In this document: positions 24,230-32,920 of the stretch, one piece after another
Layout: every line of letters starts with the position of its first letter
How positions within the stretch are numbered: the stretch's first letter is position 1
Assembly: GCF_002257585.1 (NCBI RefSeq)
Contig: NZ_CP022743.1
Location: 4,154,001 to 4,218,000 of the forward strand
Source of the DNA: Mucilaginibacter xinganensis
GTDB taxonomy: Bacteria; Bacteroidota; Bacteroidia; Sphingobacteriales; Sphingobacteriaceae
Length of the DNA: 64,000 bases
Reading direction: 5' to 3'
Notes under the pieces: model-generated
What the model saw: only the letters and a program-made list of their open reading frames with translations
Databases searched by the model: none
Told to the model about the DNA's origin: nothing
Program-made: the position numbers and the translations under genes

Positions 24230-24739
24230 ATGCCAGATAAACACCTCCTTATATTGAACCAGCAGCAGATCCAGCAGAAGATAGACCGGATTGCTTACCA
24301 GATCCTGGAAGATAATTTTGATGAAGAAGAGATCCTGATTGCAGGTATTTTGCCCAGCGGCGATAAAATTGCCAAAAGGATAAAAAGCGTACTGGATGAT
24401 ATTGCACCGTTTAAAAGCAAAATGATAGGTATTGAGCTGGACAAACAAAGCACCAGCCTTAAAGCTATTATTGATTTTGATGTGCAGGACTGCAGCAATA
24501 AGGTAGTTATTTTAGTGGATGATGTATTGAACAGCGGCAAAACCCTCGCCTACGGTTTTGGTGTTTTTCGGGATGTGCCCCTAAAAAAACTGCGTACCGC
24601 TGTGTTGATAGACCGCAACCACAAAAAGTTCCCCATGACCACTGATTACGCGGGCATTGCCCTTTCAACCGTACTGAAAGAACATGTTGAAGTTGTTTTG
24701 GATGAAACCGGCGAAGAGGATGGGGTTTATTTGAAATAG
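24230..24739 (+). CDS. phosphoribosyltransferase-family protein (PyrR-like)
   Basis: 169 aa. Type I PRTase fold with the PRPP-binding loop VVILVDDVLNSGKTLAYG (~90-107) and a preceding ILPSGDKIAKRI block. The length and the N-terminal hood (ILNQQQIQQKIDRIAYQILED) resemble PyrR/uracil PRTase-like proteins common in Bacteroidota. Substrate base not determinable; a role in pyrimidine salvage or regulation is inference. Confidence 0.82.
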   Translation: MPDKHLLILNQQQIQQKIDRIAYQILEDNFDEEEILIAGILPSGDKIAKRIKSVLDDIAPFKSKMIGIELDKQSTSLKAIIDFDVQDCSNKVVILVDDVLNSGKTLAYGFGVFRDVPLKKLRTAVLIDRNHKKFPMTTDYAGIALSTVLKEHVEVVLDETGEEDGVYLK

Positions 24740-24766
24740 AATTATTAAATTTACTTAAAAAGTTTT

Positions 24767-25003
24767 ATGTCTGTAGCTGAAATAAAAGAGACTAAATCAA
24801 ATCTGATAGCCTGGATAGAACAGCTTTCTGATTCAAATATGCTCACAGTTTTAGATAGTATCAGAAATACAAAATCTGAAAACGATTGGTTTGATAATTT
24901 ATCTGCGTCACAAAAACAGCACATAAGTGAAGGGATTGATGACGCGGAGAATGGACGCGTGGTTACATCTGAAAAATTTTGGCATAATTTGAAGAATGGA
25001 TGA
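24767..25003 (+). CDS. antitoxin of a ParE-type module
   Basis: 78 aa, mostly helical and acidic (MSVAEIKETKSNLIAWIEQLSDSNMLTVLDSIRN ... EGIDDAENGRVVTSEKFW). The ...ISEGIDDAENGRVVTSEKFW ending is typical of small antitoxins that precede RelE/ParE toxins in Bacteroidota. It overlaps the following toxin frame by 8 bases. The toxin is interrupted, so this antitoxin is probably orphaned. Confidence 0.7.
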   Translation: MSVAEIKETKSNLIAWIEQLSDSNMLTVLDSIRNTKSENDWFDNLSASQKQHISEGIDDAENGRVVTSEKFWHNLKNG

Positions 25004-25298
25004 AAATTCGTTAAAAATCCTTTACACCAATCGTGCAGAAAGCGATGCCATTACCATAAAAAATTATCTTCTACATAAGTTCACCCAAAGAGAAGTTGAT
25101 AACTTTTATGAGATATTAATAATTTTTGAAAATATAGTTTGCGCATTCCCAAAGTTATACCCAAAAAGTATAAAAGGCAAAAATATACATCGGGCAGTTT
25201 TAAGTAAGCAACTCTCGGTTTTTTAACGCGTTTCAAAAAAAACGATTACGGTTATTGCCATTTTAGATAATAGAATGGATATTACTAAATGGCCGTAG
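24996..25298 (+). pseudogene. RelE/ParE-type toxin interrupted by an in-frame stop
   Basis: The open part (24996-25226, 76 aa) begins MDENSLKILYTNRAESDAITI and stops at TAA 25224-25226 after LSKQLSVF. The same frame continues without any shift for 23 more residues (RVSKKTITVIAILDNRMDIT...) to TAG at 25296-25298. Family members read ...VFYRV...ITVIAILDNRMD at this point, so the TAA replaces a Tyr codon (TAT/TAC). The lost part carries the last strands of the ParE fold, so the product is probably inactive. The full-length frame overlaps the 3' end of convergent aroK by 14 bases. Confidence 0.75.
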
Positions 25299-25836
25299 TG
25301 CTCAAGATTTCCGCAACCTTCTCTGCCGTTAAACTCAACCCGTTGGCAACAAAAGTTGCCTGCTTATAAAACGGTTCCCTTTCAATCAGTTTTTCGCTGA
25401 TAAAAGCAATCAGTGCCTCGCCATGTTTCTCGCGCAGCAGGGGGCGTTTATTTTTTTCATGCTCCAGCCTGTCGGCCAAAGTTTTTGGGGAGAGTTGAAT
25501 ATACACCGATCTGCCGTGTGCATTTACCCACTGCATATTATCAAAAAAGCAGGGTAAGCCACCACCCGTTGAGACCACGGCATGTTCAGGGTATTCGGTT
25601 TGTTTTAAGACTTCAGATTCCAGCTTGCGGAAGGCGTCTTCGCCATGCGTGCTGAAATATTCGGCGATGGTCATCCCGGCCTGTGCTTCCATGATATGAT
25701 CAAGATCCATGAACTCATATCCCAGCCTGGCTGCCAGCTTGCGCCCCAAAGTAGTTTTACCGCAACCCATAAAGCCGATCAGGAATATTAAGCCCAAGCC
25801 GTTATTAACTGTACTATTATCTTCTAAACTATTCAT
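25285..25836 (-). CDS. aroK: shikimate kinase
   Basis: About 183 aa from the Met at 25836 (MNSLEDN); a longer frame to 25869 runs into the CCATGGAC-type repeat. P-loop GFMGCGKTTLGRKLA, shikimate-binding D-x-D region (EFMDLDHIMEA), conserved RKLE (AFRKLESEVL), the GGG motif (STGGGLPC) and the lid Arg region (NKRPLLRE). Catalyses ATP-dependent 3-phosphorylation of shikimate in aromatic amino-acid synthesis. Confidence 0.93.
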   Translation of the reverse strand: MNSLEDNSTVNNGLGLIFLIGFMGCGKTTLGRKLAARLGYEFMDLDHIMEAQAGMTIAEYFSTHGEDAFRKLESEVLKQTEYPEHAVVSTGGGLPCFFDNMQWVNAHGRSVYIQLSPKTLADRLEHEKNKRPLLREKHGEALIAFISEKLIEREPFYKQATFVANGLSLTAEKVAEILSTTAI

Positions 25837-25874
25837 TTTTACTTTTTTTGACCATAGTCCATAGACCATGGACT

Positions 25875-26933
25875 TTAACTCAGCTTCACCCTCGGATCAA
25901 CCCAAACATACAGCAGATCCACCAGGATATTTATCACCACAAAAATAAAAGCAATAAATAAGATGGAGCCCATTACTACCGGAAAATCCGACATTTCGAG
26001 CGCATCGACAGTGGTTTTCCCCAGGCCGTTATAACCGAATACATACTCCACAAAAAAAGAACCTGCCAGCAACGAGGCAAACCAATTAGCGATGGCGGTG
26101 ATAACCGGGTTGAGCGCATTTTTTAAAGCATGGCGGTAAATAATGGCGTTATTACTTAGTCCCTTGGCTTTTGCCGTACGGATATAATCCTGCCCCAGCA
26201 CATCCAGCATGGCATTACGGGTAAGCTGTACGATAATTGCCAGCGGACGCAGACCCAGCGTGACCATTGGCAGTATTAAATTTTTCCAACTGATCACTTC
26301 GCCTTTAAACGGATCGTAACTGTACAGGCTGCCTGACATATTTAAGCCGGTATATTTGCTCAGTTCAAAGCCGAAGATCCAGGCGATGATGATGCCTGCG
26401 AAAAATGACGGGGCCGACACCCCCAAAGTGGACAGGCCAACAGCCAGCTTATCTATCCAGGTATTTTGATTTACAGCGCTGATCACACCCAAAAAAACAC
26501 CAATAATAATAGCGAAGATCATTGCGGTGGTGGCCAGCACCAGGGTATTTGGGATCACCTCCATCAGCAGCACCGCCACTTCTTTATGCGTTTGATAAGA
26601 CCGGCGCAGGTAGGGCCATTTAAGGGCTAAAACTTTATCCCCGGGCACGCTAAACAGCCTTGCATAATGATAGCGCTGCTGCTCTTCCTTATTATCCAGG
26701 TGAACGCCTATGGGCGACAGGTCATTAATGTAATAAACGAACTGCATAGGCACCGACTTATCCAGCCCAAACTCCTTGCGGATAGCCTGCAGTGATTGAA
26801 CATCAGCGCGCTGACCCTGGGTCATGCGGGCGGGGTCAACCGGTAAAATATTAAACAGGAAAAACACCACCACCACAACGCCAAGCATCACAGCAAGTCC
26901 GTACAATAGCTTTCTGATTAAGTAGCTGATCAT
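25875..26933 (-). CDS. ABC transporter permease, DppB/OppB family
   Basis: 352 aa. N-terminal helix (~8-28), large periplasmic loop, then a binding-protein-dependent permease domain (~115-350) with the EAA-type loop DYIRTAKAKGLSNNAIIYRHALKNALNPVI. It should pair with a DppC-like permease and ATPases for dipeptide or oligopeptide uptake, but none of these is adjacent, so it is an orphan permease here. The periplasmic loop is longer than in E. coli DppB. Lies 5 bases after the stop of the BT_3928-type gene, probably one operon. Confidence 0.88.
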   Translation of the reverse strand: MISYLIRKLLYGLAVMLGVVVVVFFLFNILPVDPARMTQGQRADVQSLQAIRKEFGLDKSVPMQFVYYINDLSPIGVHLDNKEEQQRYHYARLFSVPGDKVLALKWPYLRRSYQTHKEVAVLLMEVIPNTLVLATTAMIFAIIIGVFLGVISAVNQNTWIDKLAVGLSTLGVSAPSFFAGIIIAWIFGFELSKYTGLNMSGSLYSYDPFKGEVISWKNLILPMVTLGLRPLAIIVQLTRNAMLDVLGQDYIRTAKAKGLSNNAIIYRHALKNALNPVITAIANWFASLLAGSFFVEYVFGYNGLGKTTVDALEMSDFPVVMGSILFIAFIFVVINILVDLLYVWVDPRVKLS

Positions 26934-26938
26934 CTGTT

Positions 26939-28102
26939 TTATTCCCGGAAATATTTTTTTACCAGGTCGTCATATTTGGGCATGGAATGGTAATGCCATT
27001 TATTCAGTATAGTGCCGTTTTTTAACAGCAGGACACCCGGGTTAGCGCGCATCATGGTTTTCAAGGGCACCTCATCGGCGTAAAAGATCTCGAACATTAA
27101 ATGGTGCTGCTTACTGTATGCCTGTGCAAACTGGTGTGAATTTGAAGTAAGTAAAACCGTGCGCGTGTTAAAGTTTTGTACCAGGTTCACAGCCATCGCA
27201 TTTAAGCGACCAATGGCATCATCATCTGTTTTCTTCAGGTCATAGGCCACTATAACCAGGTTATTATATGGGTTTGTTAAAATCTCTTTTGTGTAGTCAT
27301 TCCCCTCGGCATCCTGGATAGCAAGGTCGCGGATCTTAGGCGTAAAACCTTTTTTTACCAGGCGGCTTTCCGGCTGGCCTATTACCTCCCAGTTATTATC
27401 TTTCCAGATATTGGTATTCAGGTACTCGGTATTGGTCATTACCTTTTTTTCGCCCGTCTTTTTGTTTTTCAGGTTGTAGGTAAGCTCGTACTCATCCGGT
27501 TTGGCACCGGGAGGGGTTGCCATTTCGGCCGGGATGTTTGCACCAACTTTATACGGCAGAAAATCAACAACCGGCGAAAAATTATAGGTATATAAGCCAC
27601 AGCACAATGAAATTACGGTAGCGGCAATTAATAAATTATCGCCGGTTTTTGCGGCAAACAGCGGCTGAATATTTTTACGGTTAACAAAGATCAGGATGAT
27701 CAGCAGCAACAATACCAGGTCTTTACTGAACGACTGCCACGGTGTAAGCGGTATAGCGTCGCCAAAACAGCCGCAGGTTTGCACCACCTGGAAATAGGCG
27801 GAGTAAAAAGTTAAAAACGCAAAAAAGACGATGAGCAGCAGCAATCCCCAGGCCACCGACACCGACCGTACCCCTATCAGCAAGGCAAACCCCAGGATAA
27901 TTTCGAGTGCGCACAGCACTATTGACAGGGTAAGTGCAAATCCGTTTAAAAAGGTAATATGAAAAACCTCGAAATACTCCTCCAGCTTGTACGAAAAACC
28001 AAGCGGATCGTTAATTTTTACCAGGCCCGAAAAGATAAAAAGCAGGCCTACCAAAATGCGGGCAACCCATACTATTTGTGATGCAGATTTGTCGTTTTTC
28101 AT
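26939..28102 (-). CDS. BT_3928-family DoxX/MauE-like membrane protein with a thioredoxin-like tail
   Basis: About 387 aa from the Met at 28102 (MKNDKSASQIVWVARILVG). Four transmembrane helices in the first ~160 residues with the DoxX/MauE signature (FIFSGLVKINDPLGFSYKLEEYF and QTCGCFGDAIPLTPW, containing a Cys pair). A fifth helix and a periplasmic domain (~200-385) follow, with a thioredoxin-like alternation of strands and helices but no C-x-x-C. The family is widespread in Bacteroidota; suspected role in periplasmic redox. Co-directional with the ABC permease. Confidence 0.82.
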   Translation of the reverse strand: MKNDKSASQIVWVARILVGLLFIFSGLVKINDPLGFSYKLEEYFEVFHITFLNGFALTLSIVLCALEIILGFALLIGVRSVSVAWGLLLLIVFFAFLTFYSAYFQVVQTCGCFGDAIPLTPWQSFSKDLVLLLLIILIFVNRKNIQPLFAAKTGDNLLIAATVISLCCGLYTYNFSPVVDFLPYKVGANIPAEMATPPGAKPDEYELTYNLKNKKTGEKKVMTNTEYLNTNIWKDNNWEVIGQPESRLVKKGFTPKIRDLAIQDAEGNDYTKEILTNPYNNLVIVAYDLKKTDDDAIGRLNAMAVNLVQNFNTRTVLLTSNSHQFAQAYSKQHHLMFEIFYADEVPLKTMMRANPGVLLLKNGTILNKWHYHSMPKYDDLVKKYFRE

Positions 28103-28183
28103 TTTGTTATAAATGTTGTGGTTGTTGAAAAGGTTAACCAATTTTAACCGTTCAAAACTTTCACAACGTTTTCAACTTTTGGA

Positions 28184-29035
28184 ATGGCTAAAGATACATT
28201 TTTTCGTAAAAAGGCAACTGTAAATGCAGGGGGTAAACTTATTGATTTAAGCGAACCTAAAGTGATGGGCATAATTAACCTTACACCCGATTCCTTTTAT
28301 TCCGGCAGCCGCAAGCCTGGTACGGAAGCGGCCCTGCAACAGGCTGATAAAATGATAAATGAGGGAGCCGATTTCCTGGACCTTGGCGCTTACTCCTCGC
28401 GGCCCGGCGCTGATGATATTACCGAGCACGAGGAAACCGACCGCCTGCTGCCGGTTGTTGAAGCCATTGCGCGCCGGCTACCGGAAGCCATACTATCAAT
28501 AGACACTTTCAGGGCAGGCGTTGCCGAGGCCGCTATTAAAGCCGGGGCACACATTATTAATGACATTAGCGGCGGCCAACTGGATGCCAATATGTTTGCA
28601 ACTGTTGCCCATTTGCAGGTGCCTTACATTTTAATGCACATGAAAGGCAATCCAAAAATCATGCAGCAGCTGGCAGGCTACGACGACGTGTTCGCCGAAG
28701 TGTATGATTATTTTACAGAAAAGTATCAACAATTGCGACAGCTGGGGGTAAACGATGTAATTATTGATCCCGGTTTTGGATTTGCCAAAAAAGCGGAGCA
28801 CAGCTATGCCCTGATGAGCAGGTTAGCGGAGTTTAACCTGCTGCAGCTGCCCATACTGGTTGGCATCTCGCGCAAAAAAATGATCTACGGCGAGCTTGGC
28901 ATCACAGCCGCCGAAGCATTGAATGGGACAACGGCATTAAATACCATTGCTTTAACCCGTGGCGCAAATATATTGCGCGTGCACGATGTTAAAGAAGCAG
29001 TTGAAGCGGTAAAGATCTGGCAGCTGTGTCAATAA
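28184..29035 (+). CDS. folP: dihydropteroate synthase
   Basis: 283 aa TIM barrel. Seen in order: MGIINLTPDSFYSGSR, FLDLGAYSSRPGA, LSIDTFRAGVAEAA, IINDISGG, PYILMHMKG, DPGFGFAKKAEHSY, VGISRKKMIYGELG, and a final RVHDVKEA. Condenses p-aminobenzoate with dihydropterin pyrophosphate in folate synthesis; it is the sulfonamide target. The NDISGG-to-HMKG segment looks standard, with no obvious resistance insertion. Divergent from the BT_3928-type gene. Confidence 0.96.
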   Translation: MAKDTFFRKKATVNAGGKLIDLSEPKVMGIINLTPDSFYSGSRKPGTEAALQQADKMINEGADFLDLGAYSSRPGADDITEHEETDRLLPVVEAIARRLPEAILSIDTFRAGVAEAAIKAGAHIINDISGGQLDANMFATVAHLQVPYILMHMKGNPKIMQQLAGYDDVFAEVYDYFTEKYQQLRQLGVNDVIIDPGFGFAKKAEHSYALMSRLAEFNLLQLPILVGISRKKMIYGELGITAAEALNGTTALNTIALTRGANILRVHDVKEAVEAVKIWQLCQ

Positions 29036-29047
29036 GCTAATGCCGGG

Positions 29048-29455
29048 TTATTTTTTTACATACACGTACGATGGTCCGTCTGCCGCACTGCTGCCTATAG
29101 TTAATGTGTCATTTTTGAGAAAAAGCACCTCGCCGCTGGTGTTGTGATCGTAATAAATAAGGTCGGGGGGTTCGGGGCCCTGTACAAAGGCATTGGGTAC
29201 AATGTGAAATGTACCCTGGCTGGTTATATTATTGTTTTGATAGAAGGCATAAGTACTGTCGGCATTAAACTGCAGCATATTGCCATTACCCGGTGCAAAA
29301 TTCCTGTCGGGCTGCAAACCGCCCCTAAGCACCCTGAGTTCCCAGCGTGCAAACAAGCTGTTGTTTGCGCTATTTTTCATTTTAGCGCCTGTTGATTCCT
29401 TTTTACAGGCAACCGCTATCAGGGCGGCGAAAAAAACACCTAAAAAAACTTTCAT
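29048..29455 (-). CDS. small lipocalin-like lipoprotein (paralogue A)
   Basis: 135 aa. Lipobox AVACKKES (Cys 17). The mature part is beta-rich (FARWELRVLRGG..., MLQFNADSTYAFYQNNN, GTFHIV), typical of short lipocalin-like domains common in Bacteroidota. Paralogous to the next gene upstream, with matched W-E-L-R, L-Q/V-Q-F-x-A-D-S-T-Y and Q-G-T-F positions; a tandem duplication. Function unknown. Confidence 0.75.
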   Translation of the reverse strand: MKVFLGVFFAALIAVACKKESTGAKMKNSANNSLFARWELRVLRGGLQPDRNFAPGNGNMLQFNADSTYAFYQNNNITSQGTFHIVPNAFVQGPEPPDLIYYDHNTSGEVLFLKNDTLTIGSSAADGPSYVYVKK

Positions 29456-29470
29456 AGGTTATTGTATAAT

Positions 29471-29872
29471 TTATTTCTGACGCAGGTACAGGGAGGTTAC
29501 CCCATCTGCAAAAGTATTGCCGATAATGAGCGAATCGGGTTTTAAAATCATGAAATCCGGACCCTGATCAGGCCCTAAGTACAAAGCATCATACTTTATA
29601 TCGCCCCAGGTAACACCATTTTTTACTATTTTAAAAGTGCCCTGGTTGTCCAGTTTAAAGTTGGTGAACCTTTTGTAGGTACTGTCGGCACTAAACTGTA
29701 CCAGCTTACCATTTCCCTTTGGATATTCAATTGATACCCCTGCAAGGGTGCCTGAATAATGCCTTAACTCCCAGGTACCCATCAAGCCGGATGATGCCGA
29801 CGGATTGAGTGTTCCTTTTTTACATCCTGCAACAGCGGCAGCAATGCAAATAATAAATAAAAATATTTTCAT
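29471..29872 (-). CDS. small lipocalin-like lipoprotein (paralogue B)
   Basis: 133 aa. Lipobox AVAGCKKG (Cys 17). Beta-rich body (GLMGTWELRHYSGTL, KLVQFSADSTYKRF, GTFKIVKNG) matching paralogue A downstream. 15 bases separate the two, so they form an operon. Clear divergence at the DNA level indicates an old duplication. Function unknown. Confidence 0.75.
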   Translation of the reverse strand: MKIFLFIICIAAAVAGCKKGTLNPSASSGLMGTWELRHYSGTLAGVSIEYPKGNGKLVQFSADSTYKRFTNFKLDNQGTFKIVKNGVTWGDIKYDALYLGPDQGPDFMILKPDSLIIGNTFADGVTSLYLRQK

Positions 29873-30029
29873 ACCCGTTTAATTAACACTAATACGAAGC
29901 TATAAAACGCAACGCTACAGCACATTACAAAACATTTTCCATAACTTAAATAAAGCCAATTTAATTGCTTTTCAATTAAAATATTAAATAGTTTTATCTG
30001 CTGTATTAACAAGCATTACCGATGCTATA

Positions 30030-30515
30030 ATGAGAACGATAAGAGCTGTAATTTCCGGTTGTTTATTTGGCGGCTTTATGGGCGGCTTTTTTGCCCTGCA
30101 ATACGGTTTAGCATCCGGCGCAATAAACGGTCTGGTTACAGGCCTGCTTTTTGGTACGGGCATCTATTTCTTCATTACCTCAAAAATGATTGATAAGCAA
30201 ACCCAAATTGTGGTTAATGCTGATGAGTCGATAGTACTTTCAGATGGTGCAAATCATTTTTTAAATGGTGAAGGGGTTGGCGGCAAATTATACCTTTTAA
30301 ATGACAGGGTTCAATTTAAGTCGCACAGGTTCAATATCCAAAATCACGAATTTGAAATTGGCATAGCTGATGTGGAAGAGGTTCGGTTTTATAATATTTA
30401 TGGCATTATCCCCGCCGGCCTGGAAATTAGAACAACTGCCGGGGGCAAAGAAAAATTTGTAATTCACGACAGGGATAAATGGAAAACTGCTATTGTGAGG
30501 ATTAAGGGTGCATGA
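30030..30515 (+). CDS. membrane protein with a GRAM-like domain
   Basis: 161 aa. Two glycine-rich transmembrane helices at the N-terminus (~6-25 GCLFGGFMGGFFALQYGLA and ~30-50). A soluble C-terminal region (~70-160; LNGEGVGGKLYLLNDRVQFKSHRFNIQNHEFEIGIADVEEV) has the GRAM/PH-like pattern of a strand-rich lipid-binding fold. Function unknown; possibly membrane lipid sensing. Confidence 0.65.
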   Translation: MRTIRAVISGCLFGGFMGGFFALQYGLASGAINGLVTGLLFGTGIYFFITSKMIDKQTQIVVNADESIVLSDGANHFLNGEGVGGKLYLLNDRVQFKSHRFNIQNHEFEIGIADVEEVRFYNIYGIIPAGLEIRTTAGGKEKFVIHDRDKWKTAIVRIKGA

Positions 30516-30597
30516 TGATGCAGCGCACCTAATTTAGCTACTGAGCAGTTCAATTCACCTGCCATTTCATTGATTCGGCGGGACGCCGATTTATATC

Positions 30598-30681
30598 GGT
30601 CACCCGACTGGAGCCGGGCGACGGCGCTTCTTTTTTTTATTATCTACCAATCCGCAGTCGCCCGGCTCCAGTCGGGTGACC
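30598..30681. repeat. perfect 25-bp inverted repeat, REP-like
   Basis: Arm 30598-30622 begins GGTCACCCGACTGG and is an exact reverse complement of arm 30657-30681, which begins GTCGCCCGGCTCC. The 34-base loop contains a run of T. A short palindrome CAGGCCTCAGGCCTG follows at 30690-30704. The pair lies immediately downstream of a RAYT pseudogene, the usual place for REP elements. Confidence 0.8.
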
Positions 30682-30713
30682 AATATCAGCAGGCCTCAGG
30701 CCTGCCATAAAAA

Positions 30714-31246
30714 TTAACTTTCATCAACTTTAAATGGCGAATCCGGATTTGCGCTGCTATAAACATATGCACTTTCATCATTAACAGTCATTGATTCCAC
30801 CGGGTTTCTATAAATATAGTCTACCTTTTGATCAAAAACGCCGTTACTGTACAATTCAATAGGGTGATTAGTTTTCTGCCAAAACTGGTATTCGCTATTT
30901 TGATTATGAAACTTTGCGAAGTATTTAAATAAATGCAACATCCACTCGCGTCTGCTTTCGGTTGGATTGTCAGTTATCATTTGGATGATACGTTTTGCTG
31001 TGTAGCTTTTTAAATCACGAATAATTGCAGGCAAATTTGACTCATCATTGGCAACTACCAAGTGGATATGGCTGCTCATTATGCAATAAGCATATACTTT
31101 TATTCCTTTGTTTTTTCTGCAATACTCCAGGTTATTTATAAACTCTTCGCAATAATCGTTCCTGGTACATCAATCCAGCCGACCACCGTCAGCGTAATAA
31201 AAACCGGATAGTATGTAATTGCTTTGCGTAGCTCTGACGTTTTTTT
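30714..31246 (-). pseudogene. REP-associated tyrosine transposase (RAYT), frameshifted
   Basis: The open C-terminal part (121 aa, start codon at 31079) carries the HUH motif SSHIHLVV and the closing VDYIYRNPVESM. In the same frame upstream the protein continues (TRNDYCEEFINNLEYC...VYAYCI) to about 31166. The expected preceding segment (ITYYPVFITLTVVGWIDV) is found in another frame from 31246 to 31166. The two join after GWIDV with a net loss of four bases (or gain of two). No ATG is obvious at the 5' end. Inactive remnant, different from the two RAYTs near 59 kb. Confidence 0.75.
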
Positions 31247-31265
31247 ATTTCGGCGCGAAGTTTAC

Positions 31266-32786
31266 CTACCCCACCAACTCCATCACTTTCAGGATCTCAT
31301 CAATATATTCCCGGTTGTTGGCCAGGCGTGGTACTTTATGCTGACCGCCCAGTTTTCCTTTTTCCTTCATCCAGTTAAAGAAAGTACCTTCCGCAGCTTT
31401 GCGTACCAGTGGACGTCGCAGCGCCAGATCTTTGAAGCGCTTGGCGTCGTAGTCGGAATTAACGCGCCGCAGGGTTTCATCCAAAATATCCACAAAGCGC
31501 TCAAACTCGGCAGGTTTCTTTTCAAATTCAATCACCCACTCATGAGCGCCACATTCATCCCCATTAAAATAAACTGGGGCAGCCGTGTATTCGCGAATAA
31601 CCGCGCCGGTTTGCAGGCAGGCTTCTTCCAGCGCGCGTTCGGCATTATCTATGATCAGTTCTTCGCCAAAAGCATTAATAAAGTGCTTGGTACGCCCGGT
31701 TATCTGGATCCGGAAAGGCGCCAAAGAAGTAAACTTGATGGTATCCCCTATCATATACCGCCAAAGGCCGGCATTGGTGCTGATGATGAGGGCATAGTTT
31801 TTATCAAGCTCCACTTCATCCAGGGTAAGGGTTTTGGGGTGTTCGTCGTGTAAATTCTCCAGGGGTAAAAACTCGTAAAAGATCCCGTAATCCAGCATCA
31901 GGAGCATTTCGCCGGGCTCGCGGGTGTCCTGGATACCAAAGAAACCTTCGGACGCATTGTAATTTTCCAGGTAGTACATATCGTCCTTGGGGATCAGTTT
32001 CTTAAACTGTTCGCGATAGGGCGTAAAATTTACCGCGCCGTGGAAATATAGTTCCAGGTTGGGCCACACTTCCAGCAGGTTATTTTTCCCGGTTATTTCC
32101 AGGATGCGCTTAAACAACAGGAGGTTCCAGGTGGGTACACCACTCAGGGTGGTTACGTTCACATCCTTGGTGGCATAGGCCATCTTTTCAATCTTCTCTT
32201 CAAAATCTTCCAGCAGGGCAATATCCATGTGCGGCGTGCGGTGCAATTCGGCCCAAAGCGGCAAATTTTTCATTAAAACTGCCGAGAGATCGCCAAAAGA
32301 GGTATCAGCGCTCAGCTGGCTTACCTTGTAGCTGCCGCCGAGGGTAAGGATCTTCCCGGTAAACATGCGGGCATTGGGGTTATTGTTAAAGTAGATAGTA
32401 AGCAGGTCCTTTCCGCCTTTAAAATGACATTCTTCCAGCGACTCCTCGCTTACGGGGATAAACTTACTGCGGTCGCTGGTAGTGCCTGACGATTTGGCGA
32501 ACCAGCGGATCTCTGACGGCCAAAGCACATTCTGCTCGCCGCGCAGCATCCGCTCAATATAAGGTTTTAGTGTATCATAGGTTTGAATGGGCACCCGCTC
32601 TTTAAACTGCGCCAGGTGAACGATTGACTTATAATCATATTTACGCCCCCACTCGGTGCTTTCTGCGCCGGAGATCAATTGCTCAAACCATTCTTCCTGT
32701 ACTTCATTGGGGTATTTCATAAAAAGCTCGATCTGGTGGATCCGCTTTTTCATAAACCAGGTAAAAACAGAGTTAAAAATGGTCAT
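31266..32786 (-). CDS. GH3 auxin-responsive-promoter-family protein (acyl-adenylate enzyme)
   Basis: 506 aa. Homologous along its length to the plant GH3 family of the ANL adenylating superfamily. ATP-binding FAKSSGTTSDRSKFIPVSEESL (~110-130), YNASEGFFGIQD (~290) and the hinge region LWRYMIGDTIKFTSLAPFRIQITGRTKHFINAFGEELI. Plant members join amino acids to jasmonate or auxin; the bacterial substrate is unknown. Common in Bacteroidota genomes. Followed downstream by lptB's region but in a separate unit. Confidence 0.85.
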   Translation of the reverse strand: MTIFNSVFTWFMKKRIHQIELFMKYPNEVQEEWFEQLISGAESTEWGRKYDYKSIVHLAQFKERVPIQTYDTLKPYIERMLRGEQNVLWPSEIRWFAKSSGTTSDRSKFIPVSEESLEECHFKGGKDLLTIYFNNNPNARMFTGKILTLGGSYKVSQLSADTSFGDLSAVLMKNLPLWAELHRTPHMDIALLEDFEEKIEKMAYATKDVNVTTLSGVPTWNLLLFKRILEITGKNNLLEVWPNLELYFHGAVNFTPYREQFKKLIPKDDMYYLENYNASEGFFGIQDTREPGEMLLMLDYGIFYEFLPLENLHDEHPKTLTLDEVELDKNYALIISTNAGLWRYMIGDTIKFTSLAPFRIQITGRTKHFINAFGEELIIDNAERALEEACLQTGAVIREYTAAPVYFNGDECGAHEWVIEFEKKPAEFERFVDILDETLRRVNSDYDAKRFKDLALRRPLVRKAAEGTFFNWMKEKGKLGGQHKVPRLANNREYIDEILKVMELVG

Positions 32787-32850
32787 GTGGTGATGAGTGG
32801 TGAATAGTGAGTTGTGAGTGGTTATTGAATTATTGAATTATCGATTTTGT
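32786..32850. repeat. degenerate GTGATGAGTGGTGAATAGTGAG-type low-complexity repeat
   Basis: Quasi-repeats of GTGATGAGTG/GTGAATAGTG/GTTGTGAGTG, then ATTATTGAATTATCG-type repeats in the intergenic gap upstream of the GH3 gene. A similar class (GAGATTAG) occurs at 35555-35590 and 56700-56745. No coding content. Confidence 0.45.
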
Positions 32851-32920
32851 GAATTATTGATTAATAATATTTTAATATCAGATTATTTTTTTTGACTTCA
32901 AAAAAAGGCCCAACCATTCA

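Noticed and set aside
24996..25298. Frameshift in the ParE-type toxin
   Set aside because: Translation on both sides of the stop is in the same frame and gives a continuous family match, so the defect is a nonsense codon, not an indel.
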